Both the position numbers and the translations under genes were made by a program. 64,000 nucleotides of DNA from Pedobacter caeni (lineage in GTDB: Bacteria; Bacteroidota; Bacteroidia; Sphingobacteriales; Sphingobacteriaceae): contig NZ_FQUQ01000005.1 in NCBI RefSeq assembly GCF_900129215.1, positions 636,516 to 700,515 of the forward strand, in the 5' to 3' direction. Below the pieces are notes generated by a model. That model worked only from the letters and a program-made list of their open reading frames with translations. It made no database searches and was not told where the DNA came from. Below are positions 35,211 to 43,971 of this stretch, in pieces (within the stretch, counting starts at the first letter, position 1; the number at the start of each line of letters is the position of its first letter).

Positions 35211-36287
35211 ATGAAAGCCATTCATTATGTAGCGATATTGCTGTGTACACCACTATTATACGCTTGCAATAGCTCAAAACCGGTTGATCAGAAATCGACC
35301 GCTAAAGACACCATTCCAGTTCAGGTGATCGCACTTAACCAGGAACACCATAACGCGCCGGTTAGCGTATCGGGCGAATTTACAACCGATGATGAGGTGG
35401 TCTTGTCCTTCAAAACCGGTGGAATTATCAATAGTGTACTCGTCAAAGAAGGAGACCCCGTAAGGAAAGGCCAGCTTTTGGCTACTTTAAACCTGACCGA
35501 AATCAATGCACAGGTGCAACAGGCTCAGTTAAACCGCGAGAAAGCGAAACGCGACTATCAGCGTACCAAAAACCTTTATGCAGACAGTGTAGCCACACTG
35601 GAGCAGTTACAGAATAGTCAAACTGCGCTTCAGCTGGCAGAACAACAACTGAACCTGGTTGCCTTTAACCGGAAATATTCAGAGATCCATGCTCCTCAGG
35701 ATGGTTATATCCTGAAAAAACTGGCGGATGCAGGGCAACAGGTCTCTTCCGGAACAGCAGTATTGCAAACCAATGGCGCACAATCCGGAAAATGGCTGCT
35801 CAAAGTAGGAATCAGCGATCAGGAATGGGCATTATTGAAACTGAACGATCCGGCAAGGATAGAAACAGCCGCTTTGCCTGGCCAGTTTATGGAAGGGGTA
35901 TTGAGCCGTAAATCCGAAGGGGTAGACGCAGCGACAGGAACTTTCACCGCTCATATTACCCTCACTGGGAAGAAACCAAATTCCATTGCTTCCGGAATGT
36001 TTGGAAAAGCAACCATCAATCCTTCCAGAAAAGAGGAGCATAAAGGAATCTGGAAAATACCTTATGAAGCATTGCTGGATGGTGATGGCAATACAGGTTA
36101 TGTATTTATCACCAATGATGATAAAACAGCAAAAAAAGTGAAAGTAACCATTGCCGGAATTGAAGACCATACCGTGACCGTCAGCGATGGCTTACAGGAA
36201 GCTAAAGGTTTAATTGTCTCGGGATCAGCCTACCTCACAGATCAGAGTGCAATCACTATCCATTCACCATTAAAGGAGAAAAAATGA
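35211..36287 (+). CDS. RND efflux membrane-fusion lipoprotein
   Basis: 358 residues. Lipobox PLLYACN. Lipoyl halves (GGIINSVLVKEGDPVRKGQ and APQDGYILKKLADAGQQVSSG) surround a helical hairpin with RDYQRTKNLYADSVATLEQLQ. A beta-barrel and membrane-proximal domain follow. It joins the RND pump to the TolC-like channel. Its last four bases overlap the RND gene (ATGA). Confidence 0.94.
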   Translation: MKAIHYVAILLCTPLLYACNSSKPVDQKSTAKDTIPVQVIALNQEHHNAPVSVSGEFTTDDEVVLSFKTGGIINSVLVKEGDPVRKGQLLATLNLTEINAQVQQAQLNREKAKRDYQRTKNLYADSVATLEQLQNSQTALQLAEQQLNLVAFNRKYSEIHAPQDGYILKKLADAGQQVSSGTAVLQTNGAQSGKWLLKVGISDQEWALLKLNDPARIETAALPGQFMEGVLSRKSEGVDAATGTFTAHITLTGKKPNSIASGMFGKATINPSRKEEHKGIWKIPYEALLDGDGNTGYVFITNDDKTAKKVKVTIAGIEDHTVTVSDGLQEAKGLIVSGSAYLTDQSAITIHSPLKEKK

Positions 36288-39200
36288 AAATATCAGATTA
36301 CGCAGTAAAGAACAGCCAGTTTACCCTGGTGATCTTTCTCATGATCATTGTATTGGGAATCACGACCATGTTCAGCATGCCCCGTTCAGAAGATCCGGAG
36401 ATGCATGCCCCGTTTTTCTCAGTCATCATTGTATACCCGGGAACGAGTCCGAGGGATATTGAAGACCGTGTGGTTACCCCATTGGAAAAGACGATTTCCG
36501 GTTTGGATGATATCAAAAGAATCCGGACCAATATTTCTAACGGAGTAGCTGTATTAAGGGTAGAATATAAATATAGCAGTAACGTAGAAGCGAAATACCA
36601 GGAAATTGTAAGGGAGGTGAACAGTAAAAGACCTGAACTGCCTGCAGATATTTACAGCATAGAGGTTCAGAAACAACAACCCTCTGATGTGAATGTGTTA
36701 CAAGTGGCGCTGGTTTCAGAAAATGCCGCACGTAACCGGATGCAATATTATGCGGAAAAGCTTCAGGATGAACTGGAAAAGGTAGCTGCATTAAAAAAGG
36801 TGTCCATCTTTGGATTGCCCCGGCAACAGGTACGGATAGAGCTGAACCTGGAAAAAATGGCGCAAATGAACCTGCCACTCAGTGCAATCAGCAATAGCCT
36901 GCATAGTGAAATGGCCAGCATTCCGGGAGGAAGTATCGATGCCGCCCATCAGACTTTTAACATCGTAACTAACGAATACAGGACATTGGAAGCGGTTCAG
37001 AATACCGTAGTCTATGCTGCCGGAGGGAAAAATATCATCCTGAAAAATGTGGCGAAGGTGTATTATGGTTATGAGGAGGAAAAACACATTACCCGCTTAA
37101 ATGGCCACCGTTGCTTATTTGTGACTGCTGCTCAGAAAGAGGGAGAAAACATCAGTAAGACCCAGGGTCTGTACCTGCCGGTACTGGAAGCATTCAAAAA
37201 GACCTTACCTGCTAATATAGACCTGGTACAGAACTTTGATCAGGCAAACAATGTCAACAGAAGGCTTTCCGGACTCGGACATGATTTTATCATTGCCATT
37301 CTGCTGGTTGCCGTCACTTTATTGCCACTGGGGATCCGTCCAGCCGTGATTGTGATGATTTCCATTCCACTTTCCCTGGCGATAGGTATCGTCCTGCTCC
37401 AGCTTTTTGGGTTTAACCTGAATCAATTGAGTATCGTCGGACTGGTGGTGGCCCTGGGTTTACTGGTCGATGATAGCATTGTGGTGGTCGAAAATATAGA
37501 ACGCTGGATGCTGGAAGGACACAGCAGGATGGAAGCTACTTTAAAAGCGACCAAGCAAATCGGACTGGCCGTAGTGGGTTGTACGATTACCCTGATCATC
37601 GCCTTTATGCCATTGGTATTTTTACCGGAAGGTTCCGGCGATTTTATCCGCTCTCTGCCTCTTGCAGTGATCTTTTGCGTAATGGCTTCCATGCTGGTTT
37701 CCTTAACGATCATCCCTTTCTTATCAAGCAGGCTGCTGCAAAACCATTTGGGAAATCCGGAAGGGAACTTTTTAATGCGCGGTTTAAAAAAGCTCATCCA
37801 CGGAAGTTATGCGCTACTATTGGATAAAGCGCTTAAAAGGCCTGTTTTTACCATTGTAGTTGCGGTGGCATTGTTCGCCGGATCGATATTCCTGTTCAAA
37901 GTGATTGGCTTTAGCCTGTTCCCTGCCTCAGAGAAACCGCAGTTCCTGCTCAACATTACTACCCCAAATCAATCCAATCTTTCTTATACGGATAGCATTA
38001 CGCGTGCAATTGAGAAAGAATTGAAACAACAACCGGAAGTCAGGTATTTCTCTTCCAATGTAGGAAAAGGAAACCCGCGTATTTATTATAATGAGATCCC
38101 GGAAAATGACAGGACAGATTTTGCGCAGTTGTTTGTACAGCTGGATGATGAAACTTCGCCGGATCAGAAACTCAAACTGATCCAGAAACTACAGCAGCAC
38201 TGGGCGCATTATCCTGGTGCGAAAATAGAGGTGAGAAACTTTCAGCAAGGGCCACCAGTGATTGCACCGGTAGAAGTGAGGCTCTTTGGTGATAACCTGG
38301 ATAGCTTGCGCGCATTGTCGGTCAGAGTAGAAAAACTCTTACGCGAAGTACCTGGTAGTATGTACATCAACAATCCGGTCAGTCTGCTTAAAAGCGATAT
38401 CCGTGTCGTTCTAAACAAAGAGAAAGCGCAGTTATTGGGTGTTTCTACATTAAGTATCGATCAAACGGCCAGACTGGCGGTTACCGGGTTGAGCATGGGA
38501 ACATTTTATAACAATGACAATAAAAACGGCTATGGGGTTCTGCTGACCAGAACCAAGGAAGGAAGACCGGGAATGGATGCTTTCCGAAACCTGTATGTAA
38601 ACAACGCACAGGGAAATGCAGTTCCGGTAAATCAGATCGCAGAGCTGAAACTGGAAGCTTCTCCGGCAATCATCAACCACCAGGAAAAGAAAAGGGTAGT
38701 GTCTGTACAGGCACATGTGCAGGAAGGCTTTCTGGTGAACAGGGTGATTGATGATGTGGTCCTGAAAATGAATAAACTGAAACTCCCTCCCGGGTATAGT
38801 TATGAAATGGGTGGTGAAGTGGAATCCAGAAACAATTCATTTGGAGGTTTCATGAACATTATCCTGGTTACGGTATTCCTGTTTATTGCCGTGCTGATCC
38901 TATTGTTTAAGACCTTTAAAAGTACCCTGATTGTGCTTTCTGTGATTCCTTTAGGAGTGGTAGGAGCAGCCGTCGCACTCTGGATCACAGGTAATTCACT
39001 CTCTTTTGTAGCGATCATTGGTTTAATTGCACTTGCTGGAATTGAGGTGAAGAATACCATTTTACTGGTTGATTTTACCAATCAGCTGAGGCAGCAGGGC
39101 AAGAGTTTGCAGGAAGCCATCCGGGAAGCTGGGGAAGTCAGGTTCTTACCTATTGTATTGACTTCGCTTACAGCAATCGGCGGACTGATTCCAATTGCCA

Positions 39201-39349
39201 TATCCACGAATCCTTTGATTGCACCACTGGCCATTGTGCTGATCGGAGGGCTGATCAGCTCGACTTTATTGTCCAGAATTGTAACTCCGATTATTTACGA
39301 GTTAATTCCACCAGCAATAACAGTTGATGAAGAAATAAAGAACGGATAA
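36284..39349 (+). CDS. Efflux RND transporter permease
   Basis: 1021 residues, full length for an AcrB-like pump, with twelve membrane helices and two large periplasmic loops. The proton-relay acidic pair is D396-D397 in GLLVDDSIVVVEN, and the partner Lys lies in AGIEVKNTILLVDF. Also seen: PRSEDPEMHAPFFSVIIVYPG early and FEIGGEVESR-like porter segments. It should export drugs, detergents or lipid-type compounds with proton influx. The last gene of the tetR-tolC-MFP-RND cluster, closed by a strong terminator. Confidence 0.96.
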   Translation: MKISDYAVKNSQFTLVIFLMIIVLGITTMFSMPRSEDPEMHAPFFSVIIVYPGTSPRDIEDRVVTPLEKTISGLDDIKRIRTNISNGVAVLRVEYKYSSNVEAKYQEIVREVNSKRPELPADIYSIEVQKQQPSDVNVLQVALVSENAARNRMQYYAEKLQDELEKVAALKKVSIFGLPRQQVRIELNLEKMAQMNLPLSAISNSLHSEMASIPGGSIDAAHQTFNIVTNEYRTLEAVQNTVVYAAGGKNIILKNVAKVYYGYEEEKHITRLNGHRCLFVTAAQKEGENISKTQGLYLPVLEAFKKTLPANIDLVQNFDQANNVNRRLSGLGHDFIIAILLVAVTLLPLGIRPAVIVMISIPLSLAIGIVLLQLFGFNLNQLSIVGLVVALGLLVDDSIVVVENIERWMLEGHSRMEATLKATKQIGLAVVGCTITLIIAFMPLVFLPEGSGDFIRSLPLAVIFCVMASMLVSLTIIPFLSSRLLQNHLGNPEGNFLMRGLKKLIHGSYALLLDKALKRPVFTIVVAVALFAGSIFLFKVIGFSLFPASEKPQFLLNITTPNQSNLSYTDSITRAIEKELKQQPEVRYFSSNVGKGNPRIYYNEIPENDRTDFAQLFVQLDDETSPDQKLKLIQKLQQHWAHYPGAKIEVRNFQQGPPVIAPVEVRLFGDNLDSLRALSVRVEKLLREVPGSMYINNPVSLLKSDIRVVLNKEKAQLLGVSTLSIDQTARLAVTGLSMGTFYNNDNKNGYGVLLTRTKEGRPGMDAFRNLYVNNAQGNAVPVNQIAELKLEASPAIINHQEKKRVVSVQAHVQEGFLVNRVIDDVVLKMNKLKLPPGYSYEMGGEVESRNNSFGGFMNIILVTVFLFIAVLILLFKTFKSTLIVLSVIPLGVVGAAVALWITGNSLSFVAIIGLIALAGIEVKNTILLVDFTNQLRQQGKSLQEAIREAGEVRFLPIVLTSLTAIGGLIPIAISTNPLIAPLAIVLIGGLISSTLLSRIVTPIIYELIPPAITVDEEIKNG

Positions 39350-39369
39350 TCCGGATTTATCTGATGGAG

Positions 39370-39421
39370 TAATCCCGTTTAAATGTTGCTTTCAGACCAC
39401 ATTTAAACGGGATTATCTTTT
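39370..39421 (+). terminator. Strong terminator of the RND operon
   Basis: Perfect 17-bp arms TAATCCCGTTTAAATGT (39370-39386) and ACATTTAAACGGGATTA (39399-39415) around a 12-base loop, followed by TCTTTT. Confidence 0.88.
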
Positions 39422-39609
39422 GTAGCTACTGTTAAATATTTTATAGAATCCGTATATTGCAGTATATAAAAATCTTCCCTACACCATATGCTCTGCCCAG
39501 TTTTAATCAAATTTTTTCGGTACTAAATTCATTGAAGAGCGGATCAGATGGATTAAAATTGGATGGATTGGGATATTATAAAATAATTTAAAAAAGATAT
39601 TCAGGCTTT

Positions 39610-40389
39610 ATGAGCGCAAAAGAAAATATGGATCCGGCAGAATGGATCGTGATCAATAATATGTTTGAGTTTTGGGACTTTGTTGGGCGTCAATCAAAGA
39701 CACTTTTAACCAAAGCTGATTTTAAAGCAATCCTGGTGAAGGGCTCAGACTGGCCCAAAAGAATATTCAATCTCGGAATGGAGCAGCAGGCTGAACCTTC
39801 GGTATTTAAAAAACTAGCCGATGAGATTCAGGCCGGTAACCTGCCCAATATGATCACCTTTACTGAATCCCTCGCAGCACGTTATCAGGAAGCACTGTCT
39901 GCTGCTGGTTTTAGCCCGCGTATGAAACAATTGGGCATGATGATCGACTTATCGGATGCTGTGTTTAATGAGGAAAGCCCATCCGTAATTCATTTTGAAG
40001 AGGTAGAGACCGAGGATCAGGCCGCTTTATTTGCTGTTATTGCTGCATCTTCATTTAATTACCATGTAGGTCCTGAGGTGGTCGCTTCACTGATCAACAG
40101 GAAGGACAGGGTCAGGCTTTTTATTGCCTTCCATGAAAAACAGGCCGCGGCATGTGGCCTGATCTTTTATGATGAACAGGGCCATGCCGGTTTACATATG
40201 ATCGGAACTTTACCTGAGGCAAGAGGAAAAGGGTTGGCTAAAAAGCTCACTACACACCTGTTGCAGGAATGCATCCATGATGGAAAAAAACTTTGTGTGT
40301 TACATGCTTCGCAAGCAGGGGAGTATGTTTATGTAAAGCTGGGCTTTACTGCTGTAAAAGACATGATTACCTATCACATTACCACTTAA
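39610..40389 (+). CDS. GNAT-family acetyltransferase
   Basis: 259 residues. The N-terminal 120 residues form a helical domain of unknown role; the C-terminal 130 residues are a GNAT domain with AACGLIFYD, MIGTLPEARGKGLAKKL (acetyl-CoA loop) and VYVKLGFTAVKDM. It should acetylate an unknown amine in the cytoplasm. The next gene, a small cupin, starts 12 bases later and is likely cotranscribed. Confidence 0.9.
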   Translation: MSAKENMDPAEWIVINNMFEFWDFVGRQSKTLLTKADFKAILVKGSDWPKRIFNLGMEQQAEPSVFKKLADEIQAGNLPNMITFTESLAARYQEALSAAGFSPRMKQLGMMIDLSDAVFNEESPSVIHFEEVETEDQAALFAVIAASSFNYHVGPEVVASLINRKDRVRLFIAFHEKQAAACGLIFYDEQGHAGLHMIGTLPEARGKGLAKKLTTHLLQECIHDGKKLCVLHASQAGEYVYVKLGFTAVKDMITYHITT

Positions 40390-40401
40390 ACCACAAATAC
40401 C

Positions 40402-40758
40402 ATGAACTCAGGAAACATCCCTTTTCAAAATACAGATTGGGAAAATATACCAGCCACCGAACATCAGGGAGAAACCGGGACTGCTTATTGGAAAACGATC
40501 AGCTACGGTGATTTAAGGATCAGGGTAGTGGAATATTCAAAAGACTATAAAGCGGATCACTGGTGTCAGAAAGGACACATTATTTATTGTATTGAAGGAG
40601 AAATGATCAGCGAGCTTTCTGATGGGACACAGCATCGGCTGACAAAAGGAATGTCTTATCAGGTTTCAGATGAACTGAGTTCTCATCGTTCAGTTTCTGA
40701 AAACGGGGTGAAACTGTTTATCGTCGACGGCTCATTTTTAGCACAAAAAGAGGAATAA
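40402..40758 (+). CDS. DHCW-motif-type small cupin protein
   Basis: 118 residues, single cupin barrel. ADHWCQKGHIIYCIEGEM contains a metal-site-like His and Cys, and KGMSYQVSDELSSHRSVSENG gives the second motif with His. This matches the small cupins I know under the label DHCW-motif proteins. No substrate is known. It is downstream of the acetyltransferase and converges with the DUF1622 gene, ending six bases from it. Confidence 0.85.
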   Translation: MNSGNIPFQNTDWENIPATEHQGETGTAYWKTISYGDLRIRVVEYSKDYKADHWCQKGHIIYCIEGEMISELSDGTQHRLTKGMSYQVSDELSSHRSVSENGVKLFIVDGSFLAQKEE

Positions 40759-40763
40759 GTGGA

Positions 40764-41105
40764 TTATTCTCCTTTAGGATTTGAATTTTTTAATTCTCTT
40801 TCCAGGAAGTAATTCAAAGCGGTCCGTAAAGTTGCTATAGCTGCGAGTTGCCCGATTTCGTTCCAGCCGGGTGCAATTGCGGTCTTTAATATGTCTGCGC
40901 CCAAGAGCAGCTCTAACGCAATGGCAAGGGATTTACCCAAATTCAACCGGATACTGATATGAGGTAAAAATCCGGTTGATTTTGTACTAATGTCTTTAAA
41001 ATAACGAATGATCGCCTTTATGGAGGAGAAGAGGATGACAATAACGGCCAGCAATTCTATGAATTGTGCAGCATAAACAGCTATTTCTTTAATGATCACT
41101 TCCAT
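40764..41105 (-). CDS. DUF1622 membrane protein
   Basis: 113 residues. Two to three membrane helices; the first is YAAQFIELLAVIVILFSSIKAI, and the phrase RLNLGKSLAIALELLLGADILKTAIAP is characteristic of DUF1622. The helix ATLRTALNYFLERELK ends the protein. Function unknown. It stands alone on the minus strand. Confidence 0.9.
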   Translation of the reverse strand: MEVIIKEIAVYAAQFIELLAVIVILFSSIKAIIRYFKDISTKSTGFLPHISIRLNLGKSLAIALELLLGADILKTAIAPGWNEIGQLAAIATLRTALNYFLERELKNSNPKGE

Positions 41106-41208
41106 TTGAGACTAAATCTACTGATTTTGTCCGATACCTGCTAAGTATTCATGTTTTGGATCGTCTTTAATTCTCAAGAAAATGAAAGTAATCATTGGTG
41201 CTATAGGT

Positions 41209-41925
41209 TTACAAGGATTTAAGCTGATTAAAAGCGATGTCTTTTCTTTTCACAAATCCCAGTCTTTCATATAAATTGATGGCCCTGGTATTGCTGTTCA
41301 ATACATGCAAAAAAGGCTTGGTTCCACGCTCAAACATGTCAAGGCAGGTCTTTAAAACCAATTGATAGGCTAAACCTTTACCGGTAAAATCCGGATGGGT
41401 ACATACTGCACTCAGCTCAGTAAAGGAATCCAGGCCAAGTCTTTCCCCCGACATAGAGATGAGTTTCCCATCCACGCGTATCCCGTTATAATGCCCAAGA
41501 AGGGGAGTGTCTTTGGCAAAATAACCGGGTTGTACGCTGGTGATGAGTTCAAACATTTCTGCACGGTCTTCTTCTTTTAAGGTGATGATCTCTATCGATT
41601 CGTCTAAGGTTGTAACACTCAGCTCCGGACAAAACATCTGTACGCAATCCAGCTGATTTAACAATTGCCAGGAATCGGGAATCTTTGGCAGGTCTCCAAT
41701 CGCATAAACAATTTCATCAGGTTTCATCCAGGCCTTCAACTGTTCCATTGGTTGCCCGGAATCAAGATCAAAACCTACAAAAGGCAGGATGTGGGAAGGG
41801 TATCTTTTTGCATATTCGTTGCCAAGGGCAAAACTGGCATGTTTGCTGTTTAAAGCATTCCAGATGGGACGGTCAAGTAGACTCAGCTGATCCTGCACCT
41901 GATTTTCATTGGTAATTGTATTCAT
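41209..41925 (-). CDS. FR47-type GNAT acetyltransferase
   Basis: 238 residues. The N-terminal half is a weakly conserved GNAT-like domain; the C-terminal half is a standard acetyltransferase domain: ELSAVCTHPDFTGKGLAYQLVLKTCLDMFERGTKPFLHVLNSN, shown only as the pattern of loop and helix, then AINLYERLGFVKRKDI. The start shares a base with the stop of the MarR gene (TAATG), so the two are coupled and the enzyme may be under MarR control. Confidence 0.92.
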   Translation of the reverse strand: MNTITNENQVQDQLSLLDRPIWNALNSKHASFALGNEYAKRYPSHILPFVGFDLDSGQPMEQLKAWMKPDEIVYAIGDLPKIPDSWQLLNQLDCVQMFCPELSVTTLDESIEIITLKEEDRAEMFELITSVQPGYFAKDTPLLGHYNGIRVDGKLISMSGERLGLDSFTELSAVCTHPDFTGKGLAYQLVLKTCLDMFERGTKPFLHVLNSNTRAINLYERLGFVKRKDIAFNQLKSL

Positions 41926-42404
41926 TATTTTAAGGTGTCTTGAAATCTTCTGTAATATGATTTTTCATCCAGGGTTTGCTCTATGGCATCGAGTGTCTGA
42001 AGCAACTGGTGTTGTTGCTCAAAAAGCAGCTGGTTCAGCTGGCCAATCTTTTCCCAGACCTTTTCAAATGAAGGGAGGCTTTTTTTGCCTTTTGCCGATA
42101 GACGAAGCATCCGTTTACGCTGGTCTTCGGGAGCAGTGATGGACTCAATATATCCTTTCTTCTCCAACTCTTTTGCGAGATGAATAATGGCGGGGTGGGT
42201 AAGGCTCAATTCTTCGGCAATATCCATAATCCCAATCTGTTTTCTGCGGCTGATCAGGTAGAAAATAGGGAAGTATTTGATGTCAAATTGTAATTCATAC
42301 TCTTCATATATTTTCGATGCATCTCTGGATAAAGCATCGTGAAGCCTCCGCATCCGGCTTCCAATGGCTAAAGCTCCCAGTTCATTGATGATGTTTTGTT
42401 TCAT
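41925..42404 (-). CDS. MarR-family regulator
   Basis: 159 residues with a winged helix: GIMDIAEELSLTHPAIIHLAKELEKKGYI (recognition helix) and the wing ITAPEDQRKRMLRLSAKGKK, as in MarR proteins. It forms one operon with the downstream acetyltransferase. A 26-bp near-perfect palindrome starts three bases before its ATG and covers the expected transcription start, so it should repress itself and the acetyltransferase gene. The ligand is unknown. Confidence 0.94.
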   Translation of the reverse strand: MKQNIINELGALAIGSRMRRLHDALSRDASKIYEEYELQFDIKYFPIFYLISRRKQIGIMDIAEELSLTHPAIIHLAKELEKKGYIESITAPEDQRKRMLRLSAKGKKSLPSFEKVWEKIGQLNQLLFEQQHQLLQTLDAIEQTLDEKSYYRRFQDTLK

Positions 42405-42407
42405 ATA

Positions 42408-42463
42408 GGTAAGTATTTACGTAAATATTTACCAAAAGTAAGTGCCTGACCTGAAACCTCAAA
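42408..42463 (-). promoter_or_regulatory. marR-type promoter and 26-bp palindromic operator
   Basis: On the minus strand TTTG (42463-42460), 19 bases and TACTTTTG (42440-42433) form a perfect Bacteroidota promoter. The palindrome GGTAAGTATTTAC (42408-42420) / GTAAATATTTACC (42421-42433), with one mismatch per half, begins at the -7 box and covers +1. Confidence 0.75.
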
Positions 42464-42545
42464 ATTAAAAATACAATTACCCGGAAATTATCGTAAATTA
42501 ACAGATAGATGACACGATTAAACAGCGGTTTTTAAAGGAATTGGA

Positions 42546-43289
42546 ATGAAAGATTTACAGGAATTAGCCAACCTCATAGAAGTCCATGATGTGGCAGGAA
42601 TCAGAGATAGTTTTGCCAATGGACTTGATCCCAATTCATCTTTCAATAATGAACCTTTGATTTATGAACTGACGAGTGAATACACCAGAAGCCCCGCGCT
42701 TAAATCCATAGTGAAAGTATTTGTAGATTATGGGCTTCAATTCGAAGATAAAGCACTTTTAGCCGTGCTGCTGGATGACGCCTCTGCTCTTGAACAGGAA
42801 TTTAAAAACGACCCGGAAGTAATCGATAGAAAATACAGCCTCCGTTGTGCCTATACACCTTTATTTGAAGCCTCTCTATTACACATCTGCGCTGAATTTA
42901 ACCATGTTGCAGCCGCAGGGGTCTTATTAAAACGTGGGATGGATGTAGATGTAAAAGCAGGTGTTGATGAAAACGGTTTTGGCGGACAAACACCCCTTTT
43001 TCATACCGTAAATCAGAATGGCCATCAATCCGCAGAAATGATGGATTACTTAATCGGCAGGGGAGCAGCACTCCAGATAACCCTTCCCGGACTAATCTGG
43101 GGGAAAGGTTACGATTGGGAAACACTGATTCCTGCTGTCAATCCGATCAGTTATGCCATGATGGGTTTATTGCCCCAGATGCATAGAAATGAGCGTACTC
43201 AATCAGAAATTGTTTCCAGACTATTGAAACAAGCCTACGGCATTGATTATCAGCCTCAAAATGTTCCATGCAAATACCTGAAACATTAA
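42546..43289 (+). CDS. Ankyrin-repeat protein
   Basis: 247 residues. Ankyrin-like units with LLHICAEFNHVAAAGVLLKRGMDVDVKA and QTPLFHTVNQNGHQSAEMMDYLIGRGAAL patterns occupy about 95-180; the N-terminal part also shows repeats in weaker form. Such proteins mediate protein binding. No catalytic part is seen. It stands alone, convergent with the HAD gene six bases away. Confidence 0.88.
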   Translation: MKDLQELANLIEVHDVAGIRDSFANGLDPNSSFNNEPLIYELTSEYTRSPALKSIVKVFVDYGLQFEDKALLAVLLDDASALEQEFKNDPEVIDRKYSLRCAYTPLFEASLLHICAEFNHVAAAGVLLKRGMDVDVKAGVDENGFGGQTPLFHTVNQNGHQSAEMMDYLIGRGAALQITLPGLIWGKGYDWETLIPAVNPISYAMMGLLPQMHRNERTQSEIVSRLLKQAYGIDYQPQNVPCKYLKH

Positions 43290-43295
43290 CCCAGG

Positions 43296-43913
43296 CTAAA
43301 CCTTTAATCCGTATTCGGCAAAAGCCAAACGTGTATTTTCTGTCGTACTATGGTGAATTCCGGTAATGCCCAGCTGTTGCGCTGCCTGAATAAAAACCAA
43401 CCTGTCGTCAAGGTAAATGACTTCATCCGCTTTTACCTGAGCAAGGTCAAGTGCAATTGTATAAAAGTCTTTATCCGGTTTGCGGGTATGGACAAAGCAG
43501 GAAGAGGAGAAGATGTCAAAAAAGCTTTTCAGGTCAAACTTGCTCACCCGGTATTCATTTAATTCCCTGCCTTCATTATTCACCGCAATCACCTGCAAGC
43601 CGTATTGTTGCTTTAACTGCTTGATGAGGGCAATAGTTTCCGGATAGGCTTGCGACTGGCCAAACATGAAATCCTTAAATTCCTGCATGCTAAAATCACG
43701 TTCTTTACAAAACACCAAAAGGTTCAGGTATTCATCTAAAGTCATTTTCCCGGACTCATAGGCATCAAAAATGATCCGGTGGCGGTCATTCATTTCTGCA
43801 AAGTCAATTGAAAAATGTTCTGCTGCAAGTCTTCTTGAGGCGCTGTCCCAGCCATTGGTTAGCAATACGCCGCCGATATCCAGTAGTAAAGCTTTGATTG
43901 TAATAGGTTTCAT
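43296..43913 (-). CDS. HAD-family hydrolase
   Basis: 205 residues. The first motif is LLLDIGGVLL, in which the second Asp of the usual DxD is replaced by Gly, as in many DIGGVL-type HADs. The cap region carries SGKMTLDEYLN, the second motif is the VNNEGREL segment, and the third is KPDKDFY with DEVIYLDDRLVFIQAA. A phosphatase or related hydrolase is expected; the substrate is unknown. Single gene. Confidence 0.9.
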   Translation of the reverse strand: MKPITIKALLLDIGGVLLTNGWDSASRRLAAEHFSIDFAEMNDRHRIIFDAYESGKMTLDEYLNLLVFCKERDFSMQEFKDFMFGQSQAYPETIALIKQLKQQYGLQVIAVNNEGRELNEYRVSKFDLKSFFDIFSSSCFVHTRKPDKDFYTIALDLAQVKADEVIYLDDRLVFIQAAQQLGITGIHHSTTENTRLAFAEYGLKV

Positions 43914-43971
43914 ATTCCTAAAGGTAAATATTCGTCCAGTTTATCCGCTTCCTGCTGCAGGAAAATTTTAA

